Shown: positions 7,215 through 15,750 of the stretch, piece after piece | How positions within the stretch are numbered: position 1 is the first letter of the stretch | How the letters are laid out: every line of letters starts with the position of its first letter | Virus record (IMG/VR): IMGVR_UViG_3300005664_000119 | Span: 1 to 21,598 of that record | Strand: one strand, 5' to 3' | Origin: a virus | DNA length: 21,598 nucleotides | Made by a program: the position numbers and the translations under genes | Notes under the pieces: generated by a model | Database searches by the model: none | Told to the model about the DNA's origin: nothing | The model's input: only the letters and a program-made list of their open reading frames with translations

Positions 7215-10200
7215 TCACAAGAGTAAAAGCAGTCCATTTTCTATAGAAATATAATTTCCTATCTCATCGGTTATGTATATGTCATCAGAAGTATTCGACG
7301 TTCCAAAATACAGGTTGATATATTTAGAAAATACACTACTCAACCCGTTCTGGAATGATAATAAACGGTTATCAGATAATTTTATAAAACCTCCTCCGAA
7401 TGTAGTTGGTAATGATTTATAATCTATGGTTTCTGGTAATGTTATAAAATATTGATTTCCGAAAATATCAGTATCCCAACTCCACACATCATCCGACCAC
7501 GCATTTGTGTACTGTACACTTGACAATGCACCACTATCATACAAACCATAAACAAACGATTTACCTCTCTCATTTGTTGTAGTATAAGGGTAGAAAGTTT
7601 GAATAGGAGTCTGTATATGCCCATCATCATACCCTAGCGATTTATTTACTACATACGAAGAATCTATATCATTTTTATAAAATGGTTTGTTGAAAAAATT
7701 ATCCGATTTGAAAAATTGTATATCATTGTTATTAGAAGATATCAAATGAGAAGAATTATGTGTTTCATATCTACCCATTCCTATTTTTTTAGGATTATAG
7801 AATGCTACCTCTTTATTGGTTAATAAGGCATCAGAAGATTCCTCCCATACAAAGTTGGTAGTAAACTGGTTTAGAATATTTTTCCAAGGTTCTGATGCAG
7901 TATTAGCCAATCCCGTTACTACAGGAACATATAAGGATTCTTCTCCATCAGTTATGTTATGTACATTAAACGTTTGATTGAACTCTGACCGAGCAAAATA
8001 ATTAACAAACACAGGCATTCCACTAACTTCTGTATTAAATGATATAGTGGATTTTTCGTATGTAGGTGTTGTTCCTATTTTGGTTGTATTACAGAAATAC
8101 TCACATCCACATATTCTAGATGAGTCACAATCCGATAGACATCTCGCAACCGGACGATTACAATTTACACTTTCACTATTAAGATAATTTAATATGTCAC
8201 TTTCAACACAGTTGTTTATGTCTATTTTATTCCATTGGAAAATGGGATTATATACTTGGAAAGTTAACGGTTCGTCCCACACGAAACAGGTAGAACCACA
8301 ATCACCAAACTTATATTCTAATATATTTTTATCACTAATAGTTATGTTGATAGGTGCTGGTTGAGTAACATGCAAGTATTCAAATACTATTCGAGACGAA
8401 TCTGGATATTTAGTAGCCCAATAATTAGATGCACCATTCAGTGGTATCTTCAATAAGAAGTTTATAGATGGTACGGTTCTCTCTATGTTTACGAATGATA
8501 TCGCAGAATCGGATGGACTTAGTGTTATAAAATCGCCACTAAGCTGTTTTGAATCCAAACCATTATATAATAATTTTTTTCTTATCTCTGTATAATTTTC
8601 TTTGTGGTTATATGTTAATATGTCTCCAAAATTTAGCACCATATCCGATACAATACCACTGTCCACCCATACACCGTCCGCATCCTGAGTAGCCTTGGTC
8701 CATTGTGGAATAAATGACATCTTTTCACAATCTATATCTTTCATAGTTCCTTCATCATATTTTTGATTTATTATGAACGGAGGAGCATCAAATGCACAGT
8801 TGTTTATTTTTGATCTATAATAGATGTATGTGGTTCCCTTTTCTAAAATAAAAGATGTTCCTAACTGCGTCTCCCATGTACCCGCACCCCAACCGATATC
8901 AGTTTCGATTATTTCTGGTATAAATCTTGCCGAATCTACACTGTTTGTATAATTATTCCCATCACTACCTACCCATGTTTTTTTATTAAATAGGTTAGGG
9001 TATACAGTATCTTTGACGATAAAATCGGGAGTTATGGAAAAATGCTCCAATGAACTCTGTGTATGTCCCATCGGAGAATAATGAATAGCTTGACATGAAC
9101 ATTTTTTCCATTTTTCAAAGAGGGGTTTGTTTAAATCATCCAATCTATTCTTATCAACTAGAGAAACACTATGATCTAGTTGTTTATATGGACAGGAGTC
9201 GTCGTGTGAAAATCCTCTAAATCCGTTAACTGTGTTTATATCTACCGTATTACCAGTCCATACAAATCTGAAAAAATCTCCAGACTCACATTTAAACGAA
9301 AGTCCTGCCTGTGCTCCACCACTAACAAATATCCAATCGGTTGAAAAATGTTGAACAATATCATCACATGAACATTGTGTTTTGTCAGATGCACCAAAAT
9401 ATTTTAGAGGTACAGCCTTTAGCCATGCGGCTTCTATTTCTGGCCCACATATACTTTGTTTTTTTATCAACATATCAGACGTGTCTAATGTTTCGGATGC
9501 AACCGCTCCAACAAAACATTCTCCAACATCTAAGGATGATAAATTTATAGAATCACCCGTGTCGTAATTGAAGAATAATTCTTCGGGGTCGTCATATCTC
9601 GTAATAGGAAAGAGTATATTATTAACTCCTGATTTAATAGGGAGTTGTGATTGTTGAAACTTATACAACCATGCTATCTGATAGTTGTCGTTGTAAATTG
9701 ATCGCGAGGCACCATTATCATATGTGATTATTATTTTATCTGCATTTTTGTACATATTACTTGCATTGCCATATGAACCTATATTTGTATTTTGTAAATT
9801 TATAGACTGAACAGTAGATATTAATGAAAAATCTGTCCAATATTTATCTACCACATCTTTTTGGTTATTAGTAAAGTCCTCCTCTGTTGGGAAGAATATC
9901 CTTGTTTTTTCGGCGGTATCATCAATATTTGGGCCGTTCCATTCTCCACCAAATGCCGAAAGTCCATAATTACAGTACGGAAATTTGAATATCTTTCCAT
10001 CCTTCATTATAGCTGACATTGTTGCATTGACCGTAATATAGTCAGTCTTTTGCAACCATGCACCATAAACATCGGAACTTCCGATATTAACAAATATAAT
10101 ATCAGATTCATACATATTCTCACCACCAGTTGCAAAAGACCAGTCGATATCATTTATATCAACATCTTTATACATACCATCCGGTATATCGTACACATTT

Positions 10201-11069
10201 TTACCACGAAACCAATAAAAATAATTGTCACCTGTTGTAAAAGTATGAGTATACTCCTGCCAATTTTCCATATAGAAACCACCCGATATGTAATTTATAT
10301 CAGTTCCTAAATATTTCCCATATGCTTTTCTAATAAGTTCATCGACTGTTTCATTGGTCGGGTTGCATATATAGTTTTGTTCTAACGGGTCTGCCAATGC
10401 AGATGTAGGAGGTAAAACCACACTATCACAGATATTGTTGAATATACAAGTAAGCGGGTCTATTCCATCAGACTTATCAAAGTAATCTGTTGTGTCATAT
10501 AACTCTTCGATCTCTATTTCAAAATCAGTTCTTATTGCAGAAAATTCTGGAGATTGTGATATTAATGGATTTTCGTTATTAAAACTACTGATACCATTTT
10601 TAGTGAACACTGATACCAATTTATTATATATCAATCGCTCCAATCCTTCTGACGAACCTATTAAATTATATTCTAATTTTTTATATTTAAGTTCATTTCT
10701 CTTTTTGGCATATAGAAGTGCTATCTCCTTCAATTTTTTTGCATATGCAGGAATTACTAATTTGAGGTCTGTTTCCGAAGTTAAATCGGAATTTTTATAT
10801 CTCTCAAATGCCTCATCATTTTCAAAAATGACAGATAGTTTTTTTAGTAATAATACATAATCATCTTTTATCTTGGTAGATGCAGTCTGAGTTTTTGTAT
10901 CAAGATCAGTATAAAAATTATTTAAATAATTTTTATACTGATCCTGTGCATCATTAAATGCAATGCCGATGTGTCTTCTCTGCCATTCTGCGAAAGACAA
11001 CGGAACAGGATTATATCCGTTTGAAATCTTTTCTGGTTTTGAGATCGTATTTAAAGATATAGAAGGCAT
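7215..11069 (-). CDS. Very large baseplate-type protein in the gp7 position
   Basis: A 1284-aa protein encoded directly after gp6, the place of the wedge initiator gp7 (about 1030 aa) in T4. Residues 1-160 are Lys/Glu-rich and helical, including LSFAEWQRRHIGI and a probable coiled coil (about 40-150). The rest is beta-rich with many aromatic residues. Three similar stretches begin at about 262, 583 and 724, each a [S/G]-W/G-G start followed by a strand of the type GDNYFYWFRG, GDFFRFVWTG or GTTYIYYRSK. A Cys cluster lies at C970, C977, C981, C987, C989 and C993, and CSC pairs occur earlier. No signal peptide or membrane segment is present. The gp7 role is inferred from gene order and size; direct sequence similarity to T4 gp7 is not visible. 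AGTAAATA precedes the start by six bases. Confidence 0.65.
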   Translation of the reverse strand: MPSISLNTISKPEKISNGYNPVPLSFAEWQRRHIGIAFNDAQDQYKNYLNNFYTDLDTKTQTASTKIKDDYVLLLKKLSVIFENDEAFERYKNSDLTSETDLKLVIPAYAKKLKEIALLYAKKRNELKYKKLEYNLIGSSEGLERLIYNKLVSVFTKNGISSFNNENPLISQSPEFSAIRTDFEIEIEELYDTTDYFDKSDGIDPLTCIFNNICDSVVLPPTSALADPLEQNYICNPTNETVDELIRKAYGKYLGTDINYISGGFYMENWQEYTHTFTTGDNYFYWFRGKNVYDIPDGMYKDVDINDIDWSFATGGENMYESDIIFVNIGSSDVYGAWLQKTDYITVNATMSAIMKDGKIFKFPYCNYGLSAFGGEWNGPNIDDTAEKTRIFFPTEEDFTNNQKDVVDKYWTDFSLISTVQSINLQNTNIGSYGNASNMYKNADKIIITYDNGASRSIYNDNYQIAWLYKFQQSQLPIKSGVNNILFPITRYDDPEELFFNYDTGDSINLSSLDVGECFVGAVASETLDTSDMLIKKQSICGPEIEAAWLKAVPLKYFGASDKTQCSCDDIVQHFSTDWIFVSGGAQAGLSFKCESGDFFRFVWTGNTVDINTVNGFRGFSHDDSCPYKQLDHSVSLVDKNRLDDLNKPLFEKWKKCSCQAIHYSPMGHTQSSLEHFSITPDFIVKDTVYPNLFNKKTWVGSDGNNYTNSVDSARFIPEIIETDIGWGAGTWETQLGTSFILEKGTTYIYYRSKINNCAFDAPPFIINQKYDEGTMKDIDCEKMSFIPQWTKATQDADGVWVDSGIVSDMVLNFGDILTYNHKENYTEIRKKLLYNGLDSKQLSGDFITLSPSDSAISFVNIERTVPSINFLLKIPLNGASNYWATKYPDSSRIVFEYLHVTQPAPINITISDKNILEYKFGDCGSTCFVWDEPLTFQVYNPIFQWNKIDINNCVESDILNYLNSESVNCNRPVARCLSDCDSSRICGCEYFCNTTKIGTTPTYEKSTISFNTEVSGMPVFVNYFARSEFNQTFNVHNITDGEESLYVPVVTGLANTASEPWKNILNQFTTNFVWEESSDALLTNKEVAFYNPKKIGMGRYETHNSSHLISSNNNDIQFFKSDNFFNKPFYKNDIDSSYVVNKSLGYDDGHIQTPIQTFYPYTTTNERGKSFVYGLYDSGALSSVQYTNAWSDDVWSWDTDIFGNQYFITLPETIDYKSLPTTFGGGFIKLSDNRLLSFQNGLSSVFSKYINLYFGTSNTSDDIYITDEIGNYISIENGLLLLL

Positions 11070-11075
11070 TCAAAC

Positions 11076-11083
11076 TATTTACT
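11076..11083 (-). promoter_or_regulatory. AGTAAATA box before the 1284-aa gene
   Basis: AGTAAATA on the minus strand, six bases before the ATG at 11069. It contains the TAA stop of gp6. Confidence 0.55.
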
Positions 11084-12833
11084 GGATAGTGATTCTATCA
11101 GTAAAAATTTTATTGTTGAGATGAGGGAATTGAAAATCTTGTAGCAAACGAACTGAACCGATTTCTTCAACACTCTGATCAAAATATACAGAGTTCCATG
11201 CCACCATCTTCAAGCCTTCCACCGAAATACCAGTTGTGGTATTTTTAGTGTATAGTTTTTCAACACCATCTAGTTGTAAAATATCTGTATATAATTTTTG
11301 AATATTAATAGATTGACCTAGTGTATTATTTTCTTTCTTGAAAAACTCTACGATGAGGGATTCTATACTCTTTTTTATAGAAGATTCGTTTATCCTCGAA
11401 CCAGATGACCGTTCTACAACCAATTCACTATTATCTATATCATATGGATTTATCGTAGAAGACTCTGGTAAACATATGTCGAATAATATATAAACAGGAT
11501 CGACAGGAATAACATCACATGTTAACACCTTCTCTTCATCCATACTTTTTACTATTGCTGTTTTTTGTGATGGTGATAGATAACCTAATGAATCGCCTAT
11601 TATTTTCGGAACTATGAATATGTATACATTGTTAAAATTACATGCATCTGAAAATCTCAATTGATTGAATAATGCGCGACTTTCAAATTGTGGTTGGGTT
11701 AGTCCAAGATCATAGAAATATTTGAAATAAGAATCTTGATATTCGGAATTATTTTTAACCTTAACATCATGTATTATATTTGAGAAATTAGACTTCACAA
11801 AAGTCTCGAAAGATTTTGCAGTGGTCAGACTTAACTGCGATCTAAATGATCCAATAGCACTGGATTTTATAGAATTTACAGACTCTGGCTCTGTGTAATA
11901 TGTACTTGAAAATTTATTATTTATGGCTATTTTAGTTAAAGAAGAACTGGAAAGATATACTTCGGACGACACATCTGCTAATATCTCGTTCAATCTATCG
12001 GTGTTAAAAACATTCACCTTTTTATTAATGAGTGTTGATGCACCTATTTCCCCTGATTTACCTAATGATCGAAGATAGTATATTGCAACCTCATCAGAAC
12101 TTGATAATTTTTTTCCATTAATATCATCTCCAAATTTTATTTCATATCTCTTATTTTCGTTAAACCTTATTTCATATACCTTATCTAGATAACTGTTGAG
12201 AAACAACGACTGAGAACGCTTCCATTTTTCCCATACATTATTCGACTTAACATATACATCAATATTAAAAGAGTCTAATATATCAGAATCTTCTACGGTT
12301 AAAATTATAGTTTCATTAGTATTCCCCGCAGGAAATACTATAGGGAATTCTGTATAATCTCCTTGATAGAGAGTTGATAAATCTTCTATCCCTGTTATTT
12401 CTTCGGAACCACTAGTTGATTTCGTAAATGGTATATCTTCGGAAAAACTATACGTTATCCCTGCAACATTCACAGATGAATATCTGGGAATGGTATACAC
12501 TCCGACATCCATATCTCCGTTAGCGGTCAGGGTAAAATTGACACTGGCAGTCTGATGTCCAACCGGATTATATCCTAATTCTTTTACTATCTTGTTGATG
12601 TTTTCATAAATTGTCGTTTGTGAAAATTGTCCATTGACAGAGTTTTGATTTAGATAATATAAAAGCAACGAAAAACTCATCGAAATAGCATCGTTTATAC
12701 CAGCAAGATTAGAACCTTCAAAGTTCTGATCCGTGAATATCCCTGTTTGGTTTAAGCGTTCGCGTATTTTCTCCTTAATGGTAAGACCATCAAAGGCTAC
12801 ATAGGAATTTTTTGCTACAGGAAAATCGTTCAT
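11079..12833 (-). CDS. gp6: Baseplate wedge protein gp6 (gpJ-like)
   Basis: A 584-aa baseplate wedge subunit of the gp6/Baseplate_J class. In T4, gp6 dimers join neighbouring wedges and form the ring that expands on sheath contraction. The N-terminal region is the most characteristic: AFDGLTIKEKIRERLNQTG, then FTDQNFEGSNLAGI, LLYYLNQNSVN, YENINKIVKELGYNP and GHQTASVNF, which follow the pattern of T4-like gp6 proteins. Charged beta regions and a domain around 250-420 follow, and the C-terminus includes a helical segment near 480-520. It is slightly shorter than T4 gp6 (660 aa). The start has AGTAAATA five bases upstream, overlapping the stop of the 172-aa gene. gp25 is encoded divergently nearby, consistent with the wedge core. 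Confidence 0.92.
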   Translation of the reverse strand: MNDFPVAKNSYVAFDGLTIKEKIRERLNQTGIFTDQNFEGSNLAGINDAISMSFSLLLYYLNQNSVNGQFSQTTIYENINKIVKELGYNPVGHQTASVNFTLTANGDMDVGVYTIPRYSSVNVAGITYSFSEDIPFTKSTSGSEEITGIEDLSTLYQGDYTEFPIVFPAGNTNETIILTVEDSDILDSFNIDVYVKSNNVWEKWKRSQSLFLNSYLDKVYEIRFNENKRYEIKFGDDINGKKLSSSDEVAIYYLRSLGKSGEIGASTLINKKVNVFNTDRLNEILADVSSEVYLSSSSLTKIAINNKFSSTYYTEPESVNSIKSSAIGSFRSQLSLTTAKSFETFVKSNFSNIIHDVKVKNNSEYQDSYFKYFYDLGLTQPQFESRALFNQLRFSDACNFNNVYIFIVPKIIGDSLGYLSPSQKTAIVKSMDEEKVLTCDVIPVDPVYILFDICLPESSTINPYDIDNSELVVERSSGSRINESSIKKSIESLIVEFFKKENNTLGQSINIQKLYTDILQLDGVEKLYTKNTTTGISVEGLKMVAWNSVYFDQSVEEIGSVRLLQDFQFPHLNNKIFTDRITIQ

Positions 12834-12838
12834 CTAAC

Positions 12839-12846
12839 TATTTACT
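12839..12846 (-). promoter_or_regulatory. AGTAAATA box before gp6
   Basis: AGTAAATA on the minus strand, five bases before the ATG at 12833. It overlaps the TAG stop of the 172-aa gene. Confidence 0.55.
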
Positions 12847-13363
12847 AGTTATTTCCGCCGTTGTTTACTGTGCCTTTAGGTTGCTTACCTTTATTATATT
12901 CGTTTTCAAGCGTTGCACCTTTTTCGTGTTTAATTTTAGCAACAAACTGATCATCAATCGGATGTTGCATAATGTCTCCAGCTTCGGTTACGGTTTTCAG
13001 AATAGAACAAGGAACCGTAATTATTCCAGTGTATAGACCCGGAACCTTGTGATTAACTAGATCGGCTTCTTCTGGGTGACTAGATGGTGCCTCAGAAAGA
13101 AATCCCGAAGTTGATCTGAGAGTTTTAAGTGCAGACACAAACATTACATGTTTATCTGCTGCCATTTTATCTAATTGGGCCAAATATGTAGCACCTTTCT
13201 TAACTGTTAGTTCTCGACGAATATCTTGGTTTTTAAGCAACTCAGGATCAAGAACTACGAAACTTCCTGGATGTATTTTAGAAGAATCATAGTTTTCCAA
13301 AACTGTTTGGAAAAGTGATTCTGGATTATATTTTTCAAGAAGTTCTTTAATTTTGTCGTTCAT
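12845..13363 (-). CDS. Unrecognised 172-aa protein upstream of gp6
   Basis: A 172-aa protein, first gene of the leftward block. It begins with an amphipathic helix (MNDKIKELLEKYNPESLFQ). A mixed alpha/beta body follows with HPGSFVVLDPELL, a Lys/Ala-rich helical part (TYLAQLDKMAADKH) and VPGLYTGIITVPC. It ends in a Gly/Asn-rich tail (GTVNNGGNN) that is probably disordered. I know no family with this pattern. There is no signal peptide or membrane segment. It sits 36 bp from the divergent gp25 gene and 11 bp before gp6, so a small baseplate or assembly role is plausible but unproved. TATAAATA precedes its start by six bases. Confidence 0.7.
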   Translation of the reverse strand: MNDKIKELLEKYNPESLFQTVLENYDSSKIHPGSFVVLDPELLKNQDIRRELTVKKGATYLAQLDKMAADKHVMFVSALKTLRSTSGFLSEAPSSHPEEADLVNHKVPGLYTGIITVPCSILKTVTEAGDIMQHPIDDQFVAKIKHEKGATLENEYNKGKQPKGTVNNGGNN

Positions 13364-13369
13364 AATATG

Positions 13370-13377
13370 TATTTATA
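13370..13377 (-). promoter_or_regulatory. TATAAATA box at the divergent centre, leftward
   Basis: An exact TATAAATA on the minus strand, six bases before the ATG at 13363. With the rightward CATAAATA at 13387-13394 it forms a divergent promoter-like pair only nine bases apart, in the sole intergenic gap where transcription changes direction. Confidence 0.65.
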
Positions 13378-13386
13378 TATTTACCC

Positions 13387-13394
13387 CATAAATA
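13387..13394 (+). promoter_or_regulatory. CATAAATA box at the divergent centre, rightward
   Basis: CATAAATA five bases before the ATG at 13400. It supports that ATG, not the in-frame ATG at 13367, as the gp25 start: the box would otherwise lie inside the gene. Confidence 0.65.
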
Positions 13395-13399
13395 ATTAC

Positions 13400-13870
13400 A
13401 TGATAACTATTTCAAATCTTTCCAGTAAAAAAACAGGAAAGACTTATACATATTCTGATTTAGATTTGAATTTTGAAGAAAAACAAGTATCATCGAATAC
13501 TAGAAACAATAATATTGTTGCGGGAAATGATCTAGTAGTTGCAACTGATATTGAGGCTATAAAAAATTCGATAAGAAATATACTTTTTCAGAAAAGACAT
13601 CTTTCCCCCACAGTCGGCATCAATTTGCGGAAATACATAGGTCAACCAATCTCCGAAATGCGAGCACAGTCGATAGGAGAAGAAATCGAACGAGCAATCG
13701 TTCTATACGAACCACGGGTTAAAGTTAATAAAATAATAGTGCGATACAATATTGACCAAATGACATACTTTATTGAGATGCGGTTAGATTTGGTCAATTT
13801 CTCTGAATCGTTGACGATACTAAATGCAGCATTTACAAATACTGGTGAGTTCACATTTATAAATAGGTAA
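13400..13870 (+). CDS. gp25: Baseplate wedge protein gp25 (GPW/gp25 family)
   Basis: A 156-aa gp25-like protein (GPW_gp25, also called lysozyme-like domain), a small conserved subunit holding the wedge core of contractile tails together with gp6 and gp7. Visible family features are IEAIKNSIRNILFQKRHLSP, the segment GINLRKYIGQPIS, the helix IGEEIERAIVLYEPRVKV with its EPR triplet (the hallmark of the wedge core bundle), and a beta hairpin after it. Length suits T4 gp25 (132 aa) with a short N-terminal extension carrying Lys/Thr-rich GKTYTYSDLDLNF. The start is ATG 13400; an upstream in-frame ATG at 13367 would add 11 unlikely residues and overrun the promoter-like box. Two bases separate it from the next gene. 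Confidence 0.92.
   Translation: MITISNLSSKKTGKTYTYSDLDLNFEEKQVSSNTRNNNIVAGNDLVVATDIEAIKNSIRNILFQKRHLSPTVGINLRKYIGQPISEMRAQSIGEEIERAIVLYEPRVKVNKIIVRYNIDQMTYFIEMRLDLVNFSESLTILNAAFTNTGEFTFINR
13858..13865 (+). promoter_or_regulatory. TATAAATA box before the 625-aa gene
   Basis: An exact TATAAATA seven bases before the ATG at 13873, lying within the last codons of gp25. Confidence 0.55.
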
Positions 13871-13872
13871 CA

Positions 13873-15750
13873 ATGATCACCGTCTCTCAATTATCTGGTA
13901 TTAAAAATGTAACAACTTTTACATTTCAGATTTCGCCTTCCGCAGAAGCTCCCTTGATAAATTGGGGTGATGGGACATTTTCACACACCAATACAGCATC
14001 GCATATTTACTCCAGCATTGGTCTTTATAATATATATGGTGGAGGATGTTCTACAACTTCCGCATTTCAATTAAGTGTTTATAATGGGGCATATTTTACG
14101 GATAAGATATTAGTAACGAGTCCTGCAACATCATCCATCGTATCAAATATCCACACATTTACAATAAATCTTTCCTCAAGGAACGAAATGAATACCGTTG
14201 TATTATATTCCAGTGGAAGCGATTCGGTGCCATATTCAGATGTCAGAGGTTTCTGGACACATCTTCAACCTGAGTGGTCATTTACGTTTGATGATGAAAA
14301 TATATCTGAATTAGAAATAACTGGATCGCCTGTTTATTCTGGAACATCTGTTCTGGGATATTCAGCAACATCCTCTGTAAACTATTCCGATGATATGCCA
14401 GGACATAGAAATCTATGGTTCACTGTCAAACAAACCGATAAAAATGTTCCCATAAATTCCCGTGTATTTTCTACAGTTCAACACTCTGTATGTGCCAGTA
14501 CGCCTGATAAACTAATCATAACAGCAGATGGCATAAACGATATAAATCGAATACAGTGGGCAGGTATTGATATTCCTTATGTTATAAGTGTAGGTAGTTC
14601 ACAAAATTCATCCACTAACATACTTCATTATGTCTCCGGTAATTTAACAGATATCAAATTTTTATCAAATTGTTTCGGCGTTGATACCTCATCATTTGTC
14701 TATCCGACTTGTGCAATGAATTTATTAGATTCAAATTGTAAGAAAACTGGTGGATATATATTAACTAATTTCAATCTCCCCGCATCATCATTAGCAGTGC
14801 AAACGATAACAAATAATATAGATTCCTGTAATCCTGAATATGATAAAATCGAATATACACGAACTCGTAACACACCGAGAAGCATAATTCTATCAGCGAC
14901 TGGTGTATTTAATTATAATGGTATTGATTATACACTATCTGGTACCTCCTCACCTTTTGATATTGTCGCGCTAGAGAATCGTCATGAATTTTTCAGAAAA
15001 GGGGAAGATACGACTATCTATGATGTGTTGAAACAATCATTGCCATTTGATATAGAACAATATAGCAATTTCGACACATATTTAGATACGATTGCGGGGT
15101 CGGGTGATTCTTTTGGAAAGCTGTATGATAAAATACATAATTTTTCTGATGATCATTCTGATATCGATATATGTACAGTTGATGCATTAATAGATAAATC
15201 AATTATGTTGGATGATCCTATGGACGATTTCGGATTAGAATTGCCAGAAGAACTTAGACGCATATTCAATTTTTCAACAATACCTTTACAAAAACTTATC
15301 GGATCACGATGCGTATGCAATACTAATTTTGTCGGATGTATCGGTTGTAACAATTCTAATATATGTACTATATGTAAATTCGACAAAAGAAGTAATTTAG
15401 GAAATAAAATAACACTAACCGACTATATAACCGCTGGAGTAACCGTTCTGTACAAAGAAGACGGAGGAACGATATTCAATTTTCACACAGTATCTCCTCA
15501 GATCACCAATGTATTCATGTTGCAGACATTATCAGCAGAACCGTTTTTAACCAGAGGAATAGACAACTATTGCTTTTATACATGGGACAAATCTCCTCAA
15601 AACAATCCGGTAGAAAGCGTCATCAATTACAAAGATTCTCGAAATGCACTATCTCCATCACTATCATCCAATGATGATTGGTATAGTGATAACGGTGTAA
15701 TCGAGGAAATGTTTAACTATATACTAACAAAAAATCTCATAAATAGTTAA
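13873..15750 (+). CDS. PKD-domain baseplate-type protein with a Cys cluster
   Basis: A 625-aa protein following gp25. Residues 1-75 look like a PKD domain (Ig-like): W31-G-D-G34, H44-I-Y and G50-LYNI are its signature strands. Another beta domain, with FWTHLQPEWSFTF near 115-130, follows. Residues about 370-470 are different and helical: FDTYLDTIAGSGDSFGKLYD, then DIDICTVDALID and an ELPEELRRIF helix. This recalls the helical part of tail wedge proteins of the P2 gpI/T4 gp7 kind, but I rate that similarity as weak. A Cys cluster follows at C480, C482, C489, C492, C498 and C501 (CxC-x6-CxxC-x5-CxxC), which could bind a metal. The gene is adjacent to gp25 and ends with the stop immediately before the next ATG. 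Likely a baseplate component. Confidence 0.65.
   Translation: MITVSQLSGIKNVTTFTFQISPSAEAPLINWGDGTFSHTNTASHIYSSIGLYNIYGGGCSTTSAFQLSVYNGAYFTDKILVTSPATSSIVSNIHTFTINLSSRNEMNTVVLYSSGSDSVPYSDVRGFWTHLQPEWSFTFDDENISELEITGSPVYSGTSVLGYSATSSVNYSDDMPGHRNLWFTVKQTDKNVPINSRVFSTVQHSVCASTPDKLIITADGINDINRIQWAGIDIPYVISVGSSQNSSTNILHYVSGNLTDIKFLSNCFGVDTSSFVYPTCAMNLLDSNCKKTGGYILTNFNLPASSLAVQTITNNIDSCNPEYDKIEYTRTRNTPRSIILSATGVFNYNGIDYTLSGTSSPFDIVALENRHEFFRKGEDTTIYDVLKQSLPFDIEQYSNFDTYLDTIAGSGDSFGKLYDKIHNFSDDHSDIDICTVDALIDKSIMLDDPMDDFGLELPEELRRIFNFSTIPLQKLIGSRCVCNTNFVGCIGCNNSNICTICKFDKRSNLGNKITLTDYITAGVTVLYKEDGGTIFNFHTVSPQITNVFMLQTLSAEPFLTRGIDNYCFYTWDKSPQNNPVESVINYKDSRNALSPSLSSNDDWYSDNGVIEEMFNYILTKNLINS
15738..15745 (+). 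promoter_or_regulatory. CATAAATA box before the eight-repeat gene
   Basis: CATAAATA five bases before the ATG at 15751, inside the final codons of the 625-aa gene. Confidence 0.55.

Noticed and set aside
13367-13399. An in-frame ATG at 13367 that would lengthen gp25 by 11 residues
   Set aside because: The added residues do not fit the family, and the CATAAATA box would lie inside the gene; ATG 13400 has the usual box spacing.
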